This document shows, one piece after another, positions 1-7,497 of a stretch of DNA of 8,285 nucleotides (position 1 is its first letter; each line of letters starts with the position of its first letter). Location: assembly GCA_946409145.1 (NCBI GenBank), contig CAMJVA010000061.1, forward strand, positions 1 through 8,285. The letters are read 5' to 3'. Below the pieces are notes generated by a model. It was not told the DNA's origin. It did not search any database and saw nothing but the letters and a program-made list of their open reading frames with translations. A program made the position numbers and the translations under genes. The DNA is from an uncultured Enterococcus sp. (GTDB lineage: Bacteria > Bacillota > Bacilli > Lactobacillales > Enterococcaceae).

Positions 1-970
1 ATGTATCACATTCTTTCACTAAAGTTTCTCCAGAAAATTCACTGTCTTTAATCATCACCGCCGCCCCAACTTTCACTAAGCTTTGGGCATTTTTTGTTTG
101 ATGATCATTGGTTACATAAGGACTAGGAACTAAAATTGCTGGAAGTCCTAAGGCAGTAAATTCCGCAATGGAAGTTGCTCCTGCACGTCCTACTAAAAGA
201 TCCACATTCCCCAATATTTCATTCATATTTTTAATATAAGGAACAATGGCAATATTTTTACCCCAGGTTTTATCTTTAAAGGTGGCAAAAAATCTTTCTC
301 CAGAAGCGTAAAGAACTTGATATTCTTTTTTAGAAAAATCTTCTAAAGCTTCTAAAACTCCGTCATTAATTTTTTTAGCTCCTTGACTTCCCCCAAAAAT
401 TAGCACCGTTTTTTTCTCAGGAGACAGGCCAAAAGTAGTTAAAATATCGCTTTTAGCACCTTGAATCACTTGAGAGGCACGGGGATTTCCTGTTAAAACA
501 ACTTTTTCTTTTGGAAAATATTGAGCCACATCAGGAAAAGAAATGGCTACTTTTTTAACAAAGCGAGCTAAAAATTTATTCGTAATTCCAGGGACACTGT
601 TTTGTTCATGAATCATTGTAGGCACATGACATTTGTGAGCTGCATAAACCATCGCTGCTGACACATAACCTCCTGTTCCTACTACAATATCTGGTTGGAA
701 TTCTTTAATGATTTTTTTACCTCGGGAAACACCTTTTAAAAAAAGATTAATGGTTTTTACATTATCCATACTTAAGGAACGCTTCAATCCTTGAACAGTT
801 AAAAGTTCATAAGAAAGGCCCGTTTCAGGTAAAATTTTACTTTCTAACCCTCTTTTTGCCCCAACGTACATAAACTCACAGCTTGGATCCACTTGTTTAA
901 TATAATCAATTAACGCAAGAGCCGGATAAATATGACCTCCAGTGCCGCCACCAGTCATTAATACTTTCAT
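1..970 (-). CDS. murG: MurG, UDP-GlcNAc:lipid I N-acetylglucosaminyltransferase, 3'-truncated by window edge
   Basis: MurG transfers GlcNAc from UDP-GlcNAc to lipid I on the inner face of the membrane and so makes lipid II. The frame is open from ATG at 970 to the window edge and gives 323 residues. The family is usually about 360 residues, so roughly 40 C-terminal residues lie outside. Family motifs are visible: glycine loop GGGTGGH at residues 7-13, GTGGYVS at 98-104, HEQNSVPG at 121-128, GGSQGA at 193-198 and the nucleotide-sugar site GRAGATSIAEF at 261-271, followed by NDHQ at 288-291. The start overlaps the murD stop as ATGA, and an AAAAGGA ribosome binding site lies about 9-10 bases upstream inside murD. 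This points to translational coupling at the end of the precursor pathway. I see no frameshift or missing motif. Confidence 0.97.
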   Translation of the reverse strand, partial: MKVLMTGGGTGGHIYPALALIDYIKQVDPSCEFMYVGAKRGLESKILPETGLSYELLTVQGLKRSLSMDNVKTINLFLKGVSRGKKIIKEFQPDIVVGTGGYVSAAMVYAAHKCHVPTMIHEQNSVPGITNKFLARFVKKVAISFPDVAQYFPKEKVVLTGNPRASQVIQGAKSDILTTFGLSPEKKTVLIFGGSQGAKKINDGVLEALEDFSKKEYQVLYASGERFFATFKDKTWGKNIAIVPYIKNMNEILGNVDLLVGRAGATSIAEFTALGLPAILVPSPYVTNDHQTKNAQSLVKVGAAVMIKDSEFSGETLVKECDT

Positions 971-2340
971 TTTTCAACATCCTTTTGTAAATTTTTCACT
1001 TCGTTAATAAAAGCTGTACCCCGATCTTCAAAATTAGGATATTGATCCCAACTAGCATTGGCAGGAGAGAGTAAAATAATATCTTCTTTAGCAGAAATGT
1101 TATACGCCGCTGAAACAGCCTCTACTGGGTCTTTCACTTTAATAATTTGAGCGACCCCCGCATTTTTACCAGCCATGGCTAATTTTTCTTTAGTTTGGCC
1201 AAAGACAAGGAGTCCTTTTAATCCTTTTAAGCTGCTTTCCAGTTCTTCAAAACCATTTCCCCGGTCCAAACCCCCAGCAATTAAAATGGTTTTAGCTACT
1301 GGAAAACCACTTAAAGCTTTTTTCGTCGCTAAAATATTGGTTGCTTTAGAATCGTTGAAAAATTTTCGTCCTTCAATTGTCGCCACATATTGTGTCCGAT
1401 GAGGAACTCCGTGAAAATGAGTGAGCACCTCTTTTAGAACCTCATTACTAATTTTAAATAATTTCGCTACACTAATAGCTGCTAGAGCATTTTCTACATT
1501 ATGACTTCCTGGAACCCCAAGGTCACTTGCAAGCATAATTTCTTCTTCCCCATAATAAATGACCCCGTCTTTTTCGTAAGCTCCAGCTACTTTTTTTGTC
1601 GTAGAAAAATAGTTCACCGTAGCCTTAGAAGTTTTTCCATACCGGTGTAATTTTTCTTGATTATCATTTAAAAAGAGCACATCTTTTGCTGTCATATTTT
1701 TTTGGATATTCCATTTAGCTGCTTCATACGCTTCTTGAGTACCATGATAATCTAAATGTGTAGAATAAATATTAGTAATAATCGCCGCTTTAGGATGGAA
1801 AGTGGTAATACCTAAAAGTTGAAAACTAGAGGTTTCCATAATAATCACATCGTCTTTTGTGGCTTTTTGAGCCACTTCAGAAGCAGGATAACCAATGTTT
1901 CCAGCCAAATAGGCTTGACCTTCTACTTTTCCAGCATTTAGCATTTCTCCAAGCATGGTCGTGGTGGTGGTTTTTCCATTGGTTCCTGTAATGGCCACAA
2001 TAGGGGCTTCTGAAATTTCATAGGCTAGTTGAATATCAGTAATAATGGTCATCTTTTTTTCTAAGGCTTTTTGAATCATAGGATTACTGTAAGGAATCCC
2101 TGGATTTTTAACCATTACAAAATAATCTTCTTCTAAAAGTTCCACTGGATGACTGCCACATACTACTTTAATGCCTAAATCCACTAATTCTTGGGCAGCT
2201 GGATTTTCTTCAAAAGGTTTACTATCGTTTACTGTGACAAAAGCTCCTAGTGAATGGAGCAGTTTTGCTGCTGCCATTCCACTACGAGCTAGTCCTAACA
2301 CAAATACTTTTTTGTTTTCATAGGTTGTGATTTTCTTCAT
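967..2340 (-). CDS. murD: MurD, UDP-N-acetylmuramoyl-L-alanine:D-glutamate ligase
   Basis: MurD is the cytoplasmic ATP-dependent ligase that adds D-glutamate to UDP-MurNAc-L-Ala. With the start at ATG 2340 the product has 457 residues, typical for the family, and begins MKKITTYENKKV. Seen in order: N-terminal Rossmann motif VLGLARSG near residues 14-21, ATP P-loop GTNGKTT at 119-125, HLDYH at 195-199 with Lys209 at the position of the carbamylated lysine of Mur ligases, NDSKATN at 329-335, and the C-terminal LSPANASWDQY segment near 424-434. An in-frame ATG seven codons upstream (2361) lies inside mraY. I reject it because GGAGG at 2353-2349 sits 8 bases before 2340. The gene starts 4 bases after the mraY stop and overlaps murG by 4 bases. 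Asn427 replaces the Cys or Ala I expect in the SPACASWDQ-type motif. Confidence 0.97.
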   Translation of the reverse strand: MKKITTYENKKVFVLGLARSGMAAAKLLHSLGAFVTVNDSKPFEENPAAQELVDLGIKVVCGSHPVELLEEDYFVMVKNPGIPYSNPMIQKALEKKMTIITDIQLAYEISEAPIVAITGTNGKTTTTTMLGEMLNAGKVEGQAYLAGNIGYPASEVAQKATKDDVIIMETSSFQLLGITTFHPKAAIITNIYSTHLDYHGTQEAYEAAKWNIQKNMTAKDVLFLNDNQEKLHRYGKTSKATVNYFSTTKKVAGAYEKDGVIYYGEEEIMLASDLGVPGSHNVENALAAISVAKLFKISNEVLKEVLTHFHGVPHRTQYVATIEGRKFFNDSKATNILATKKALSGFPVAKTILIAGGLDRGNGFEELESSLKGLKGLLVFGQTKEKLAMAGKNAGVAQIIKVKDPVEAVSAAYNISAKEDIILLSPANASWDQYPNFEDRGTAFINEVKNLQKDVEK

Positions 2341-2344
2341 TTTT

Positions 2345-3322
2345 CTAGCCTCCAAAGCCATATAAGATCAATAAGGTAATGCCACTTGTTACAAGGGCCA
2401 CAACCCAAAAAATACCATCGATCTTCCATTCGCTCCAGCCACTCATTTCAAAGTGATGGTGAATTGGGGCCATTTTAAAGAGACGTTTTCCTGTGAGTTT
2501 AAAACTTGTAACTTGCAACATAACAGATAAGGTTTCAACAACATAAACCAGACCAATTAAAAGTAAGGTCCACTCTTGTTTTAAAATAATGGAAATTCCA
2601 GCTAGTAATCCACCTAAAGCTAATGCTCCCACATCACCCATGAAAATTTTAGCTGGTTTTTTATTATAAGGGAAAAAGCCAATCAGTCCTCCTACAACCG
2701 AAAGACAAACAAGTAATACATCCCATTGTTGTTGCTGCCAAGCTATAATACCATAAGTTGCAAAAGAAATGGTACCTAAACCAGAAACTAAACCATCAAT
2801 ACCATCGGCTAAATTAACGGCATTAGAAAACCCAACTAACCAGAAAATAATAAATGCCCCGTAAAGAATGCCTAAAGGTAAATTAATACCAAAGGGCAAA
2901 TGTAGAGTATTCGTAAATCCTTCGTGTAAATAAATATAATAGAAGAATAAACCACCGACAATTTGACCAATGAGTTTTTGCAGTGAAGTTAAACCCATAT
3001 TCCGCTTTTTAAAAAGCTTAATAAAATCATCTAAAAAACCTAGTAAGCCATAAATAATCATGACGACTAAAAGAGTTAATAAAACTGGGGTCAGCTGATG
3101 AATCCAAAGTCCTGACCACAAACTGGTAATTAAAGTGGCAATTAAAAAGACGACTCCACCCATTGTTGGGGTTCCAGCTTTCACATTATGCCATTTAGGT
3201 CCTTCTTCTCTTATTTGTTGCCCTTGCTTTTTATAGTGAAAATAGCCAATAAAGGCTGGCATGACTGCCACGGTGATACCAAAGCTTGAAGCAATGGGTA
3301 AAAATATTTGGGTCCATTCCAT
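2345..3322 (-). CDS. mraY: MraY, phospho-N-acetylmuramoyl-pentapeptide transferase
   Basis: MraY transfers phospho-MurNAc-pentapeptide from UDP to undecaprenyl phosphate and forms lipid I in the cytoplasmic membrane. The product has 325 residues, the usual size for Gram-positive MraY, and is strongly hydrophobic with about ten membrane segments. Family motifs seen are GPKWHNVKAGTPTMGG at 41-56, the aspartate pair in LGFLDD (Asp98, Asp99), NAVNLADGIDGL at 167-178, FFPYNKKPAKIFMGDVG at 216-232 with Asp230, and IHHHFE at 287-292. All expected acidic catalytic residues are present. Ala172 stands where most homologues I recall have Thr (NLTDG), and Ala233 follows MGDVG where Ser is common. ATG at 3322 is preceded by AGGAGA (3336-3331) with 8 bases of spacing. 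A 35-bp gap separates it from the PBP gene, and murD follows 4 bases after its TAG stop. Confidence 0.97.
   Translation of the reverse strand: MEWTQIFLPIASSFGITVAVMPAFIGYFHYKKQGQQIREEGPKWHNVKAGTPTMGGVVFLIATLITSLWSGLWIHQLTPVLLTLLVVMIIYGLLGFLDDFIKLFKKRNMGLTSLQKLIGQIVGGLFFYYIYLHEGFTNTLHLPFGINLPLGILYGAFIIFWLVGFSNAVNLADGIDGLVSGLGTISFATYGIIAWQQQQWDVLLVCLSVVGGLIGFFPYNKKPAKIFMGDVGALALGGLLAGISIILKQEWTLLLIGLVYVVETLSVMLQVTSFKLTGKRLFKMAPIHHHFEMSGWSEWKIDGIFWVVALVTSGITLLILYGFGG
2349..2353 (-). promoter_or_regulatory. murD ribosome binding site inside the 3' end of mraY
   Basis: GGAGG lies within the last codons of mraY, 8 bases before ATG at 2340. It sits downstream of the alternative ATG at 2361, so it cannot serve that one. 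It therefore decides the murD start. Confidence 0.85.
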
Positions 3323-3357
3323 AAGTATTCTCTCCTACTATTTGACCATTTGGCCAT

Positions 3358-5526
3358 TTATTGTAAAATCACACGAATTTCTTCTTCGGTAATTTTGCTA
3401 TTTGCACTAAGACTTTGGGCCACGGCAAATCCTTGACCTTCAATGACAAATTTTTTAGCAATTAAATTTTCTAAAGCCATTAAATCATTTTTTGACCATC
3501 CTGTCACATCAGGCATGGTCGGTGTTTCATCAGTTAAAAGTAACACTTTTGCATTTGGTAACAACTGAGTATTTTCTTCCACTGATTGTTTTAACACTTT
3601 ATCTCCGCTACCAATGACCACTGGAGTTAAGCCTAAAGCACTTAAATTTTTCGTTGCCCCTTTAACCGTTTGTCCTACTAATTGAGGCGTGTTAATTTCA
3701 GAAATGGCTGCTTCTGTTTTTTTCATATCTAAGGCCCGCTTCATTAAAGGATTGGTTAATTCTGACAATAATTTTCCAGAATAAGTCGTTGGTTTTTTAA
3801 TCGTTACATAAAGTAAATATTCAGGGTTTTCTGTGGGAGCAGCCATCATAACAGAATAAATAAAGTCATTCCCCGAATCAGAATATTTTCCATTTTCGGC
3901 AATTTGGGCGGTTCCTGTTTTGGCACCGACTGTGTAGCCTTCAATGGCATATTGGTTACCTGTACCGTAATTTTCATCATAAACCACATCTTCCATATGA
4001 TCCAAAACGCTTTTGGCCGTTTCTTTGGTGACTACTTGTCCTAAGGAAGTGGGACCAAATTTTTCAGCTTTTCCTGTTGAACCATTAACAATTTGTGAAA
4101 TGTAATAAGGTTTCACCATTTGTCCTTCATTAGTAATTGCTGAATAGGCTTGAAGCATTTGCAATGCTGAAACAGAAACGGCTTGTCCAAAAGCAGACAT
4201 GGCAACGCTGACTTTGTTATCTTCTGGAAGACTTCCGGCAGTTTCATTAGGAAGACCAGATTCAGTGCTTTTTCCAAAGCCAAAATCTTTTAAATATTGT
4301 AACCATTTTTCATTACCTAATTTTTCTTCTAAAATAACCATGCCAATATTAGAAGACCAAGAATAAGCTTGACTCATATTTAATGGGCCAATTTTCCCAA
4401 AGTCATGGTCATAAATCATTGCATCATAAAGAGCTAAAGATTTATTATTATAGGTTTCATTAGGATCAAAAACACCTTCATTAATAGCTGCAGCTAAAAG
4501 CATGGTTTTCATGGTTGACCCTGGTTCATAAGGATCTTCCACTAACACATTGCGGTATAAGGTATCTTCTGTAAATCCTTGTTGGGGATTGAAGCTTGGG
4601 CGTTGGCTCATGGCTTCAATTTCTCCAGTTTTGGCATTCATTAACACAGCGGTTAAATCTTCTGGAGCACTTTTTTCATAAACACTGTCCATTAACGTTT
4701 CTAAATAACTTTGCAGTTGAGAATTAAGAGTCGTATAAATATCATCCCCATTTTCAGCTACTGCTTTATCTTCCACTGTTCCGGCTACAGCGTTCCCACT
4801 ATGATCTTTTTCATAAACAATTTTTCCATCTTTTCCTTCTAATAAATCGTTAAAAGCAGCTTCAATGCCCATAATTCCTTTTAACCCTTGACTTTCGTCT
4901 TTAGGATCAGAAAGTTGTGCATAACCGACTAAATAACTAGAAAAATCTCCATTAGGATAAAGTCTGGCTGGATGTTCTTCAAAGAATAACCCTTTCGTGT
5001 CAGCAGCTTTTACTGCTTCTTCCAGTTTCATTTTTGTTTCTAAGGAAATATTTTTCCCTTCTTTTCCAAATTCCACTTGGTAAGGTTTTTTCCCGTGACT
5101 ATCTTTTTGTTCCAGTTGACTTAAAGCATAATTTTCTTCTACTCCTAAATTATCAGCTAAAATTTTAGCTAATTTAGGATAATCAGAACTTTCAGCATAA
5201 AGTTTAACATTATTTACCCCAATATAAGAATTATCTAAAATCACGTAGCAAGAATACGTGGTAGCATCTTTTGCTAATGCTTCCCCATAACGATCTAAAA
5301 TCGAGCCTCTTGTTGCAGGAATGACCGATTCTCCAGTGTATAAATCTTTTGTTTTAGACTCTAGACTTACTCCTGCCACTGAATCAGTTGCCACGACAAA
5401 AATAAGACGCCCTACAAACAAAAAGAACAATCCAAGGGTGAGTAGGAATAAACCTACTCCTACCTTTTTGCGATTGTTCCTGGGAGACTGATTTTTTTTT
5501 AAAATGAAGTCTCGTATTTTACCCAT
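3358..5526 (-). CDS. pbpB: Class B penicillin-binding protein (divisome transpeptidase, PBP2x/PbpB type) with two PASTA domains
   Basis: This is the septal D,D-transpeptidase that cross-links peptidoglycan with its FtsW-type partner; it is the streptococcal pbp2x equivalent. The 722 residues show a short basic cytoplasmic tail, one membrane anchor at about 22-46, a PBP dimerisation domain at about 68-250 starting near the TRGSILDR motif (72-79), and a transpeptidase domain at about 285-600. The active-site motifs are intact: STMK (Ser337 to Lys340), SSN (391-393) and KTG (536-538, KTGTAQ). Two PASTA repeats follow, at about 613-666 and 667-722, the second opening with PTMPDVTGWS. The start ATG at 5526 shares one base with the ftsL TAA stop (TAATG), with AAGGA about 10 bases upstream. 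The exact symbol varies by genus (pbpB, pbpC, pbpX). I see no sign of mosaicism, but cannot test that without relatives. Confidence 0.95.
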   Translation of the reverse strand: MGKIRDFILKKNQSPRNNRKKVGVGLFLLTLGLFFLFVGRLIFVVATDSVAGVSLESKTKDLYTGESVIPATRGSILDRYGEALAKDATTYSCYVILDNSYIGVNNVKLYAESSDYPKLAKILADNLGVEENYALSQLEQKDSHGKKPYQVEFGKEGKNISLETKMKLEEAVKAADTKGLFFEEHPARLYPNGDFSSYLVGYAQLSDPKDESQGLKGIMGIEAAFNDLLEGKDGKIVYEKDHSGNAVAGTVEDKAVAENGDDIYTTLNSQLQSYLETLMDSVYEKSAPEDLTAVLMNAKTGEIEAMSQRPSFNPQQGFTEDTLYRNVLVEDPYEPGSTMKTMLLAAAINEGVFDPNETYNNKSLALYDAMIYDHDFGKIGPLNMSQAYSWSSNIGMVILEEKLGNEKWLQYLKDFGFGKSTESGLPNETAGSLPEDNKVSVAMSAFGQAVSVSALQMLQAYSAITNEGQMVKPYYISQIVNGSTGKAEKFGPTSLGQVVTKETAKSVLDHMEDVVYDENYGTGNQYAIEGYTVGAKTGTAQIAENGKYSDSGNDFIYSVMMAAPTENPEYLLYVTIKKPTTYSGKLLSELTNPLMKRALDMKKTEAAISEINTPQLVGQTVKGATKNLSALGLTPVVIGSGDKVLKQSVEENTQLLPNAKVLLLTDETPTMPDVTGWSKNDLMALENLIAKKFVIEGQGFAVAQSLSANSKITEEEIRVILQ

Positions 5527-5906
5527 TATTTCACGTTCCTTATGTTGTCTTCCTGTAAAGTTAAACCTAATTTTTCAGCAGCTTGTTTAATATTTTCTGC
5601 TGAAGATAATTCAGTTTTTTCTTGTTGTAACTGTTGAATATTTTTTTCTTTAGTCGAAATACTTTGTTCAATTTTAGTCGTGTTTTCTTGAACTTTCGTA
5701 ATTTCATTTCTCATATGAATCATCCCAAAAGCTAAAGCAACCACTAAGGTTAAAACAAAACCAATGACTACTTTTTCTAAAAGTGAAATACGATTGGCTT
5801 TTTTTTGTGGTATCAAATGAGGTTTTGGCTCATTTTTTACTTGAGGAGTTAAATTAGGAAGGGCATTGTCAAAGTAATACTCATCATTTCTTTTCAATTC
5901 AGCCAA
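5526..5906 (-). CDS. ftsL: FtsL-type cell division protein
   Basis: FtsL is a small bitopic protein that pairs with DivIC/FtsB and DivIB/FtsQ and supports the septal PBP-FtsW synthase. With the TTG start at 5906 the product has 126 residues: a charged cytoplasmic tail of about 43 residues, one membrane helix at about 44-64 (VVIGFVLTLVVALAF), then a Gln- and Glu-rich coiled coil at about 67-102 outside the cell, and a closing segment with AEKLGL. FtsL diverges fast, so the call rests on this architecture plus its place between rsmH and the class B PBP. GTG at 5915 is in frame, but the GGAGG at 5921-5917 is only one base before it. TTG at 5906 has 10 bases of spacing and gives an MAELKRND start. 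The stop overlaps the PBP start as TAATG. Confidence 0.93.
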   Translation of the reverse strand: MAELKRNDEYYFDNALPNLTPQVKNEPKPHLIPQKKANRISLLEKVVIGFVLTLVVALAFGMIHMRNEITKVQENTTKIEQSISTKEKNIQQLQQEKTELSSAENIKQAAEKLGLTLQEDNIRNVK

Positions 5907-5911
5907 AATAA

Positions 5912-6862
5912 TCACTCCTCCCTAATTTTTTCTACGACCCGTAACTTAGCGGAACGGGCACGATTATTATGTGCTAATTCTTCTTTTGAAGCTAAAATAG
6001 GTTTTCTATTCACTAACCGTAAAATAGGTTGATCTTCTTCTAGAACAACAGGAATACCTGGAGGTTGTTCTTTTTCAGTAGCGTATTCTTTAAACGTATT
6101 TTTCACTAAACGATCTTCTAATGAATGGAAAGTAATTACAGAAATTCTTCCATGAAGTTGAATTAAACTAATAGCTTCTTCTAAGGAATCTTCTACAGCT
6201 CCTAATTCATCATTTACTGCAATGCGAATCGCTTGAAAAATTCTTTTTCCTGGATGTCCCCCACTTCTTCTAGCAGGAGCGGGAATAGCTTCTTTAATAA
6301 TGTCCACTAAATCAAAGGTTGTGGCAATAGGTTTTTCTTCGCGTTTTTTTTCAATTAAGCGTGCAATTTGTTTTGAAAATTTTTCTTCTCCATAACGGAA
6401 AAAGATTTTAACTAATTTTTCGTAAGGCCAAGTATTGACTACTTCATAAGCAGATAATTCTTGGCTTTGATCCATGCGCATATCTAAAGGAGCGTCTTTA
6501 TGATAGCTAAAGCCTCTTTTTGCTTCATCAAGTTGCGGAGAAGAAACGCCTAAATCATAAAAAATGCCGTCTACTGAATAAACGCCTAAATCATTTAACG
6601 CTTCTTTTAAATGACGAAAATTATTTTTTATTAAGGTTACTTTTCCTGCTTGAATCTCATCTTTTAAAACTTCTTTAGCATGATCAATGGCAAGCTCATC
6701 TTGGTCAAAACAATATAAGTGGCCTGAATCAAGTTTTTCTAGCAGATATTTGGTATGCCCTGCGCCGCCAAGTGTGCAGTCAACATATATTCCATTAGGT
6801 TTTACCTGTAAATTATCAATCGTCTCATGGAGAAGTACTGTTTCATGTTGGAATTCTGCCAC
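5912..6862 (-). CDS. rsmH: RsmH (MraW), 16S rRNA m4C1402 methyltransferase
   Basis: RsmH uses S-adenosylmethionine to N4-methylate C1402 of 16S rRNA in the decoding centre. The 316-residue product has the usual family length. Visible motifs are the opening HETVLLHETID at 6-16, SAM-binding DCTLGGAGH at 28-36, the acidic FDQD at 52-55, DLGVSSPQLDEAKRGFSY at 103-120, DMRMD at 127-131, HPGKRIFQAIRIAVNDEL at 203-220, TFHSLEDR at 244-251 and the C-terminal NNRARSAKLR at 299-308. The start is GTG at 6862, preceded by AAAGGTGG (6877-6870) with about 7 bases of spacing. No ATG gives a better start. It begins 21 bp after mraZ and ends just before ftsL, whose ribosome binding site it contains. Confidence 0.97.
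   Translation of the reverse strand: MAEFQHETVLLHETIDNLQVKPNGIYVDCTLGGAGHTKYLLEKLDSGHLYCFDQDELAIDHAKEVLKDEIQAGKVTLIKNNFRHLKEALNDLGVYSVDGIFYDLGVSSPQLDEAKRGFSYHKDAPLDMRMDQSQELSAYEVVNTWPYEKLVKIFFRYGEEKFSKQIARLIEKKREEKPIATTFDLVDIIKEAIPAPARRSGGHPGKRIFQAIRIAVNDELGAVEDSLEEAISLIQLHGRISVITFHSLEDRLVKNTFKEYATEKEQPPGIPVVLEEDQPILRLVNRKPILASKEELAHNNRARSAKLRVVEKIREE
5917..5921 (-). promoter_or_regulatory. ftsL ribosome binding site
   Basis: GGAGG lies at the 3' end of rsmH. Spacing is 1 base to GTG 5915 and 10 bases to TTG 5906, so it favours the TTG start and a 126-residue FtsL. Confidence 0.75.
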
Positions 6863-6883
6863 TTTCGCCCCACCTTTAAGTAT

Positions 6884-7315
6884 TTATAGACCAAAATCAA
6901 TCATATTTTCAGCAATTTCGTCGAAGGATTCTTCCGCCACATTAGAAAATTCTTCCCAACGTGTTTCATCCCAAATTTCAATGCGATTGGACACGCCAAT
7001 AACCACACAATTTTTATCTAGTTTAGCGTGGTTTTTTAAAGAAGTTGGGAGGTTGATTCGTCCTTGTTTGTCAATTTCACATTCAGTTGCTGCCGAATAA
7101 AAGAAACGGACAAAAGTTCGCGCATCTTTTTTTGCTAAAGGCATTTCTGCAAGTTTTTGTTCTAATTGTTCCCATTGGTCCATTGGATAGCCAAATAAAC
7201 AGCCATCTAAACCTCTAGTTACCACAAATTTTGCTCCTAATGCTTCCCGAAATTTCGCGGGCATAATCAAGCGTCCTTTGCTATCAAGAGTGTGTTGAAA
7301 CTCTCCCATGAACAT
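6884..7315 (-). CDS. mraZ: MraZ, transcriptional regulator of the dcw cluster
   Basis: MraZ is a DNA-binding protein built from two AbrB/SpoVT-like halves that forms ring-shaped oligomers. In studied bacteria it controls its own dcw operon through short direct repeats upstream. With ATG at 7315 the product has 143 residues, the typical length, and begins MFMGEFQHTLDSKGR. The two halves carry the paired signatures DSKGRLIMP at about 11-19 and DKQGRINLP at about 82-90. GTG at 7324, three codons earlier, is also in frame, but GGAGG ends only 3 bases before it. ATG 7315 has AGGTGA (7326-7321) 5 bases upstream and GGAGG 12 bases upstream. It is the first gene of the cluster, 21 bp before rsmH. Repeats of the GTGG type lie directly upstream. 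Confidence 0.96.
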   Translation of the reverse strand: MFMGEFQHTLDSKGRLIMPAKFREALGAKFVVTRGLDGCLFGYPMDQWEQLEQKLAEMPLAKKDARTFVRFFYSAATECEIDKQGRINLPTSLKNHAKLDKNCVVIGVSNRIEIWDETRWEEFSNVAEESFDEIAENMIDFGL

Positions 7316-7320
7316 AAAAC

Positions 7321-7332
7321 TCACCTGCCTCC
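7321..7332 (-). promoter_or_regulatory. mraZ ribosome binding region
   Basis: GGAGG (7332-7328) and AGGTGA (7326-7321) lie side by side before the mraZ start. The second has better spacing to ATG 7315. The first is part of a GTGGAGG unit (7334-7328) that matches the upstream operator repeats. Confidence 0.65.
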
Positions 7333-7348
7333 ACTGAATAGGTTAAGT

Positions 7349-7375
7349 CTACCACATTCCCCCACTTTCCTCCAC
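7349..7375 (-). promoter_or_regulatory. Probable MraZ operator: three GTGG repeats with 10-bp period
   Basis: On the minus strand the units GTGGAGG, GTGGGGG and GTGGTAG begin at 7375, 7365 and 7355, exactly 10 bp apart, with AAA or AAT between them. Described MraZ boxes are short direct repeats of this kind (TGGGN in Escherichia coli, AAAGTG[T/G] in mollicutes), and AAAGTGG occurs here. Their place directly before mraZ supports autoregulation. MraZ binding itself is inferred. Confidence 0.8.
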
Positions 7376-7386
7376 AACCTTTTTAA

Positions 7387-7415
7387 TTTATCGGAGGGTT
7401 AAAATAAAATTTAAA
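7387..7415 (-). promoter_or_regulatory. Candidate mraZ/dcw operon promoter (weak)
   Basis: TTTAAA (7415-7410) and GATAAA (7392-7387) are separated by 17 bases, each matching 4 of 6 consensus bases of a sigma-A promoter. Transcription would begin near 7380, just before the GTGG repeats. A promoter is expected here because the preceding gene has its own terminator, but the region is A+T-rich and other placements are possible. Confidence 0.33.
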
Positions 7416-7497
7416 GAGTTTGTAACATTACTGTAAGAAACATTGAGACAACTTATGGCACTCCTAGAAAAGCAGTCACTGAAAATAAGGATAAAAT

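Noticed and set aside
1175..1402. Plus-strand open frame of 75 codons opposite murD
   Set aside because: It lies wholly antisense to a motif-complete murD, has no convincing ribosome site, and its translation resembles no known family.
3323..3357. ATG directly after the PBP stop (TAAATG at 3360-3355), suggesting a small gene before mraY
   Set aside because: The frame runs into mraY in another phase, and the ribosome site AGGAGA is placed for ATG 3322. The near-repeat ATGGCCAAATGGTCAAAT there is too short to mean much.
6687..7100. Plus-strand open frame of 137 codons opposite rsmH and mraZ
   Set aside because: It spans two well-supported genes and their junction on the other strand. Its Ser- and Pro-rich composition is typical of an antisense shadow.
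7416..7436. TTACAGTAATGTTACAA upstream of mraZ as a CopY-like or other operator
   Set aside because: The dyad is imperfect and does not match TACANNTGTA. It is expected by chance in A+T-rich DNA and no cognate regulator is in view.
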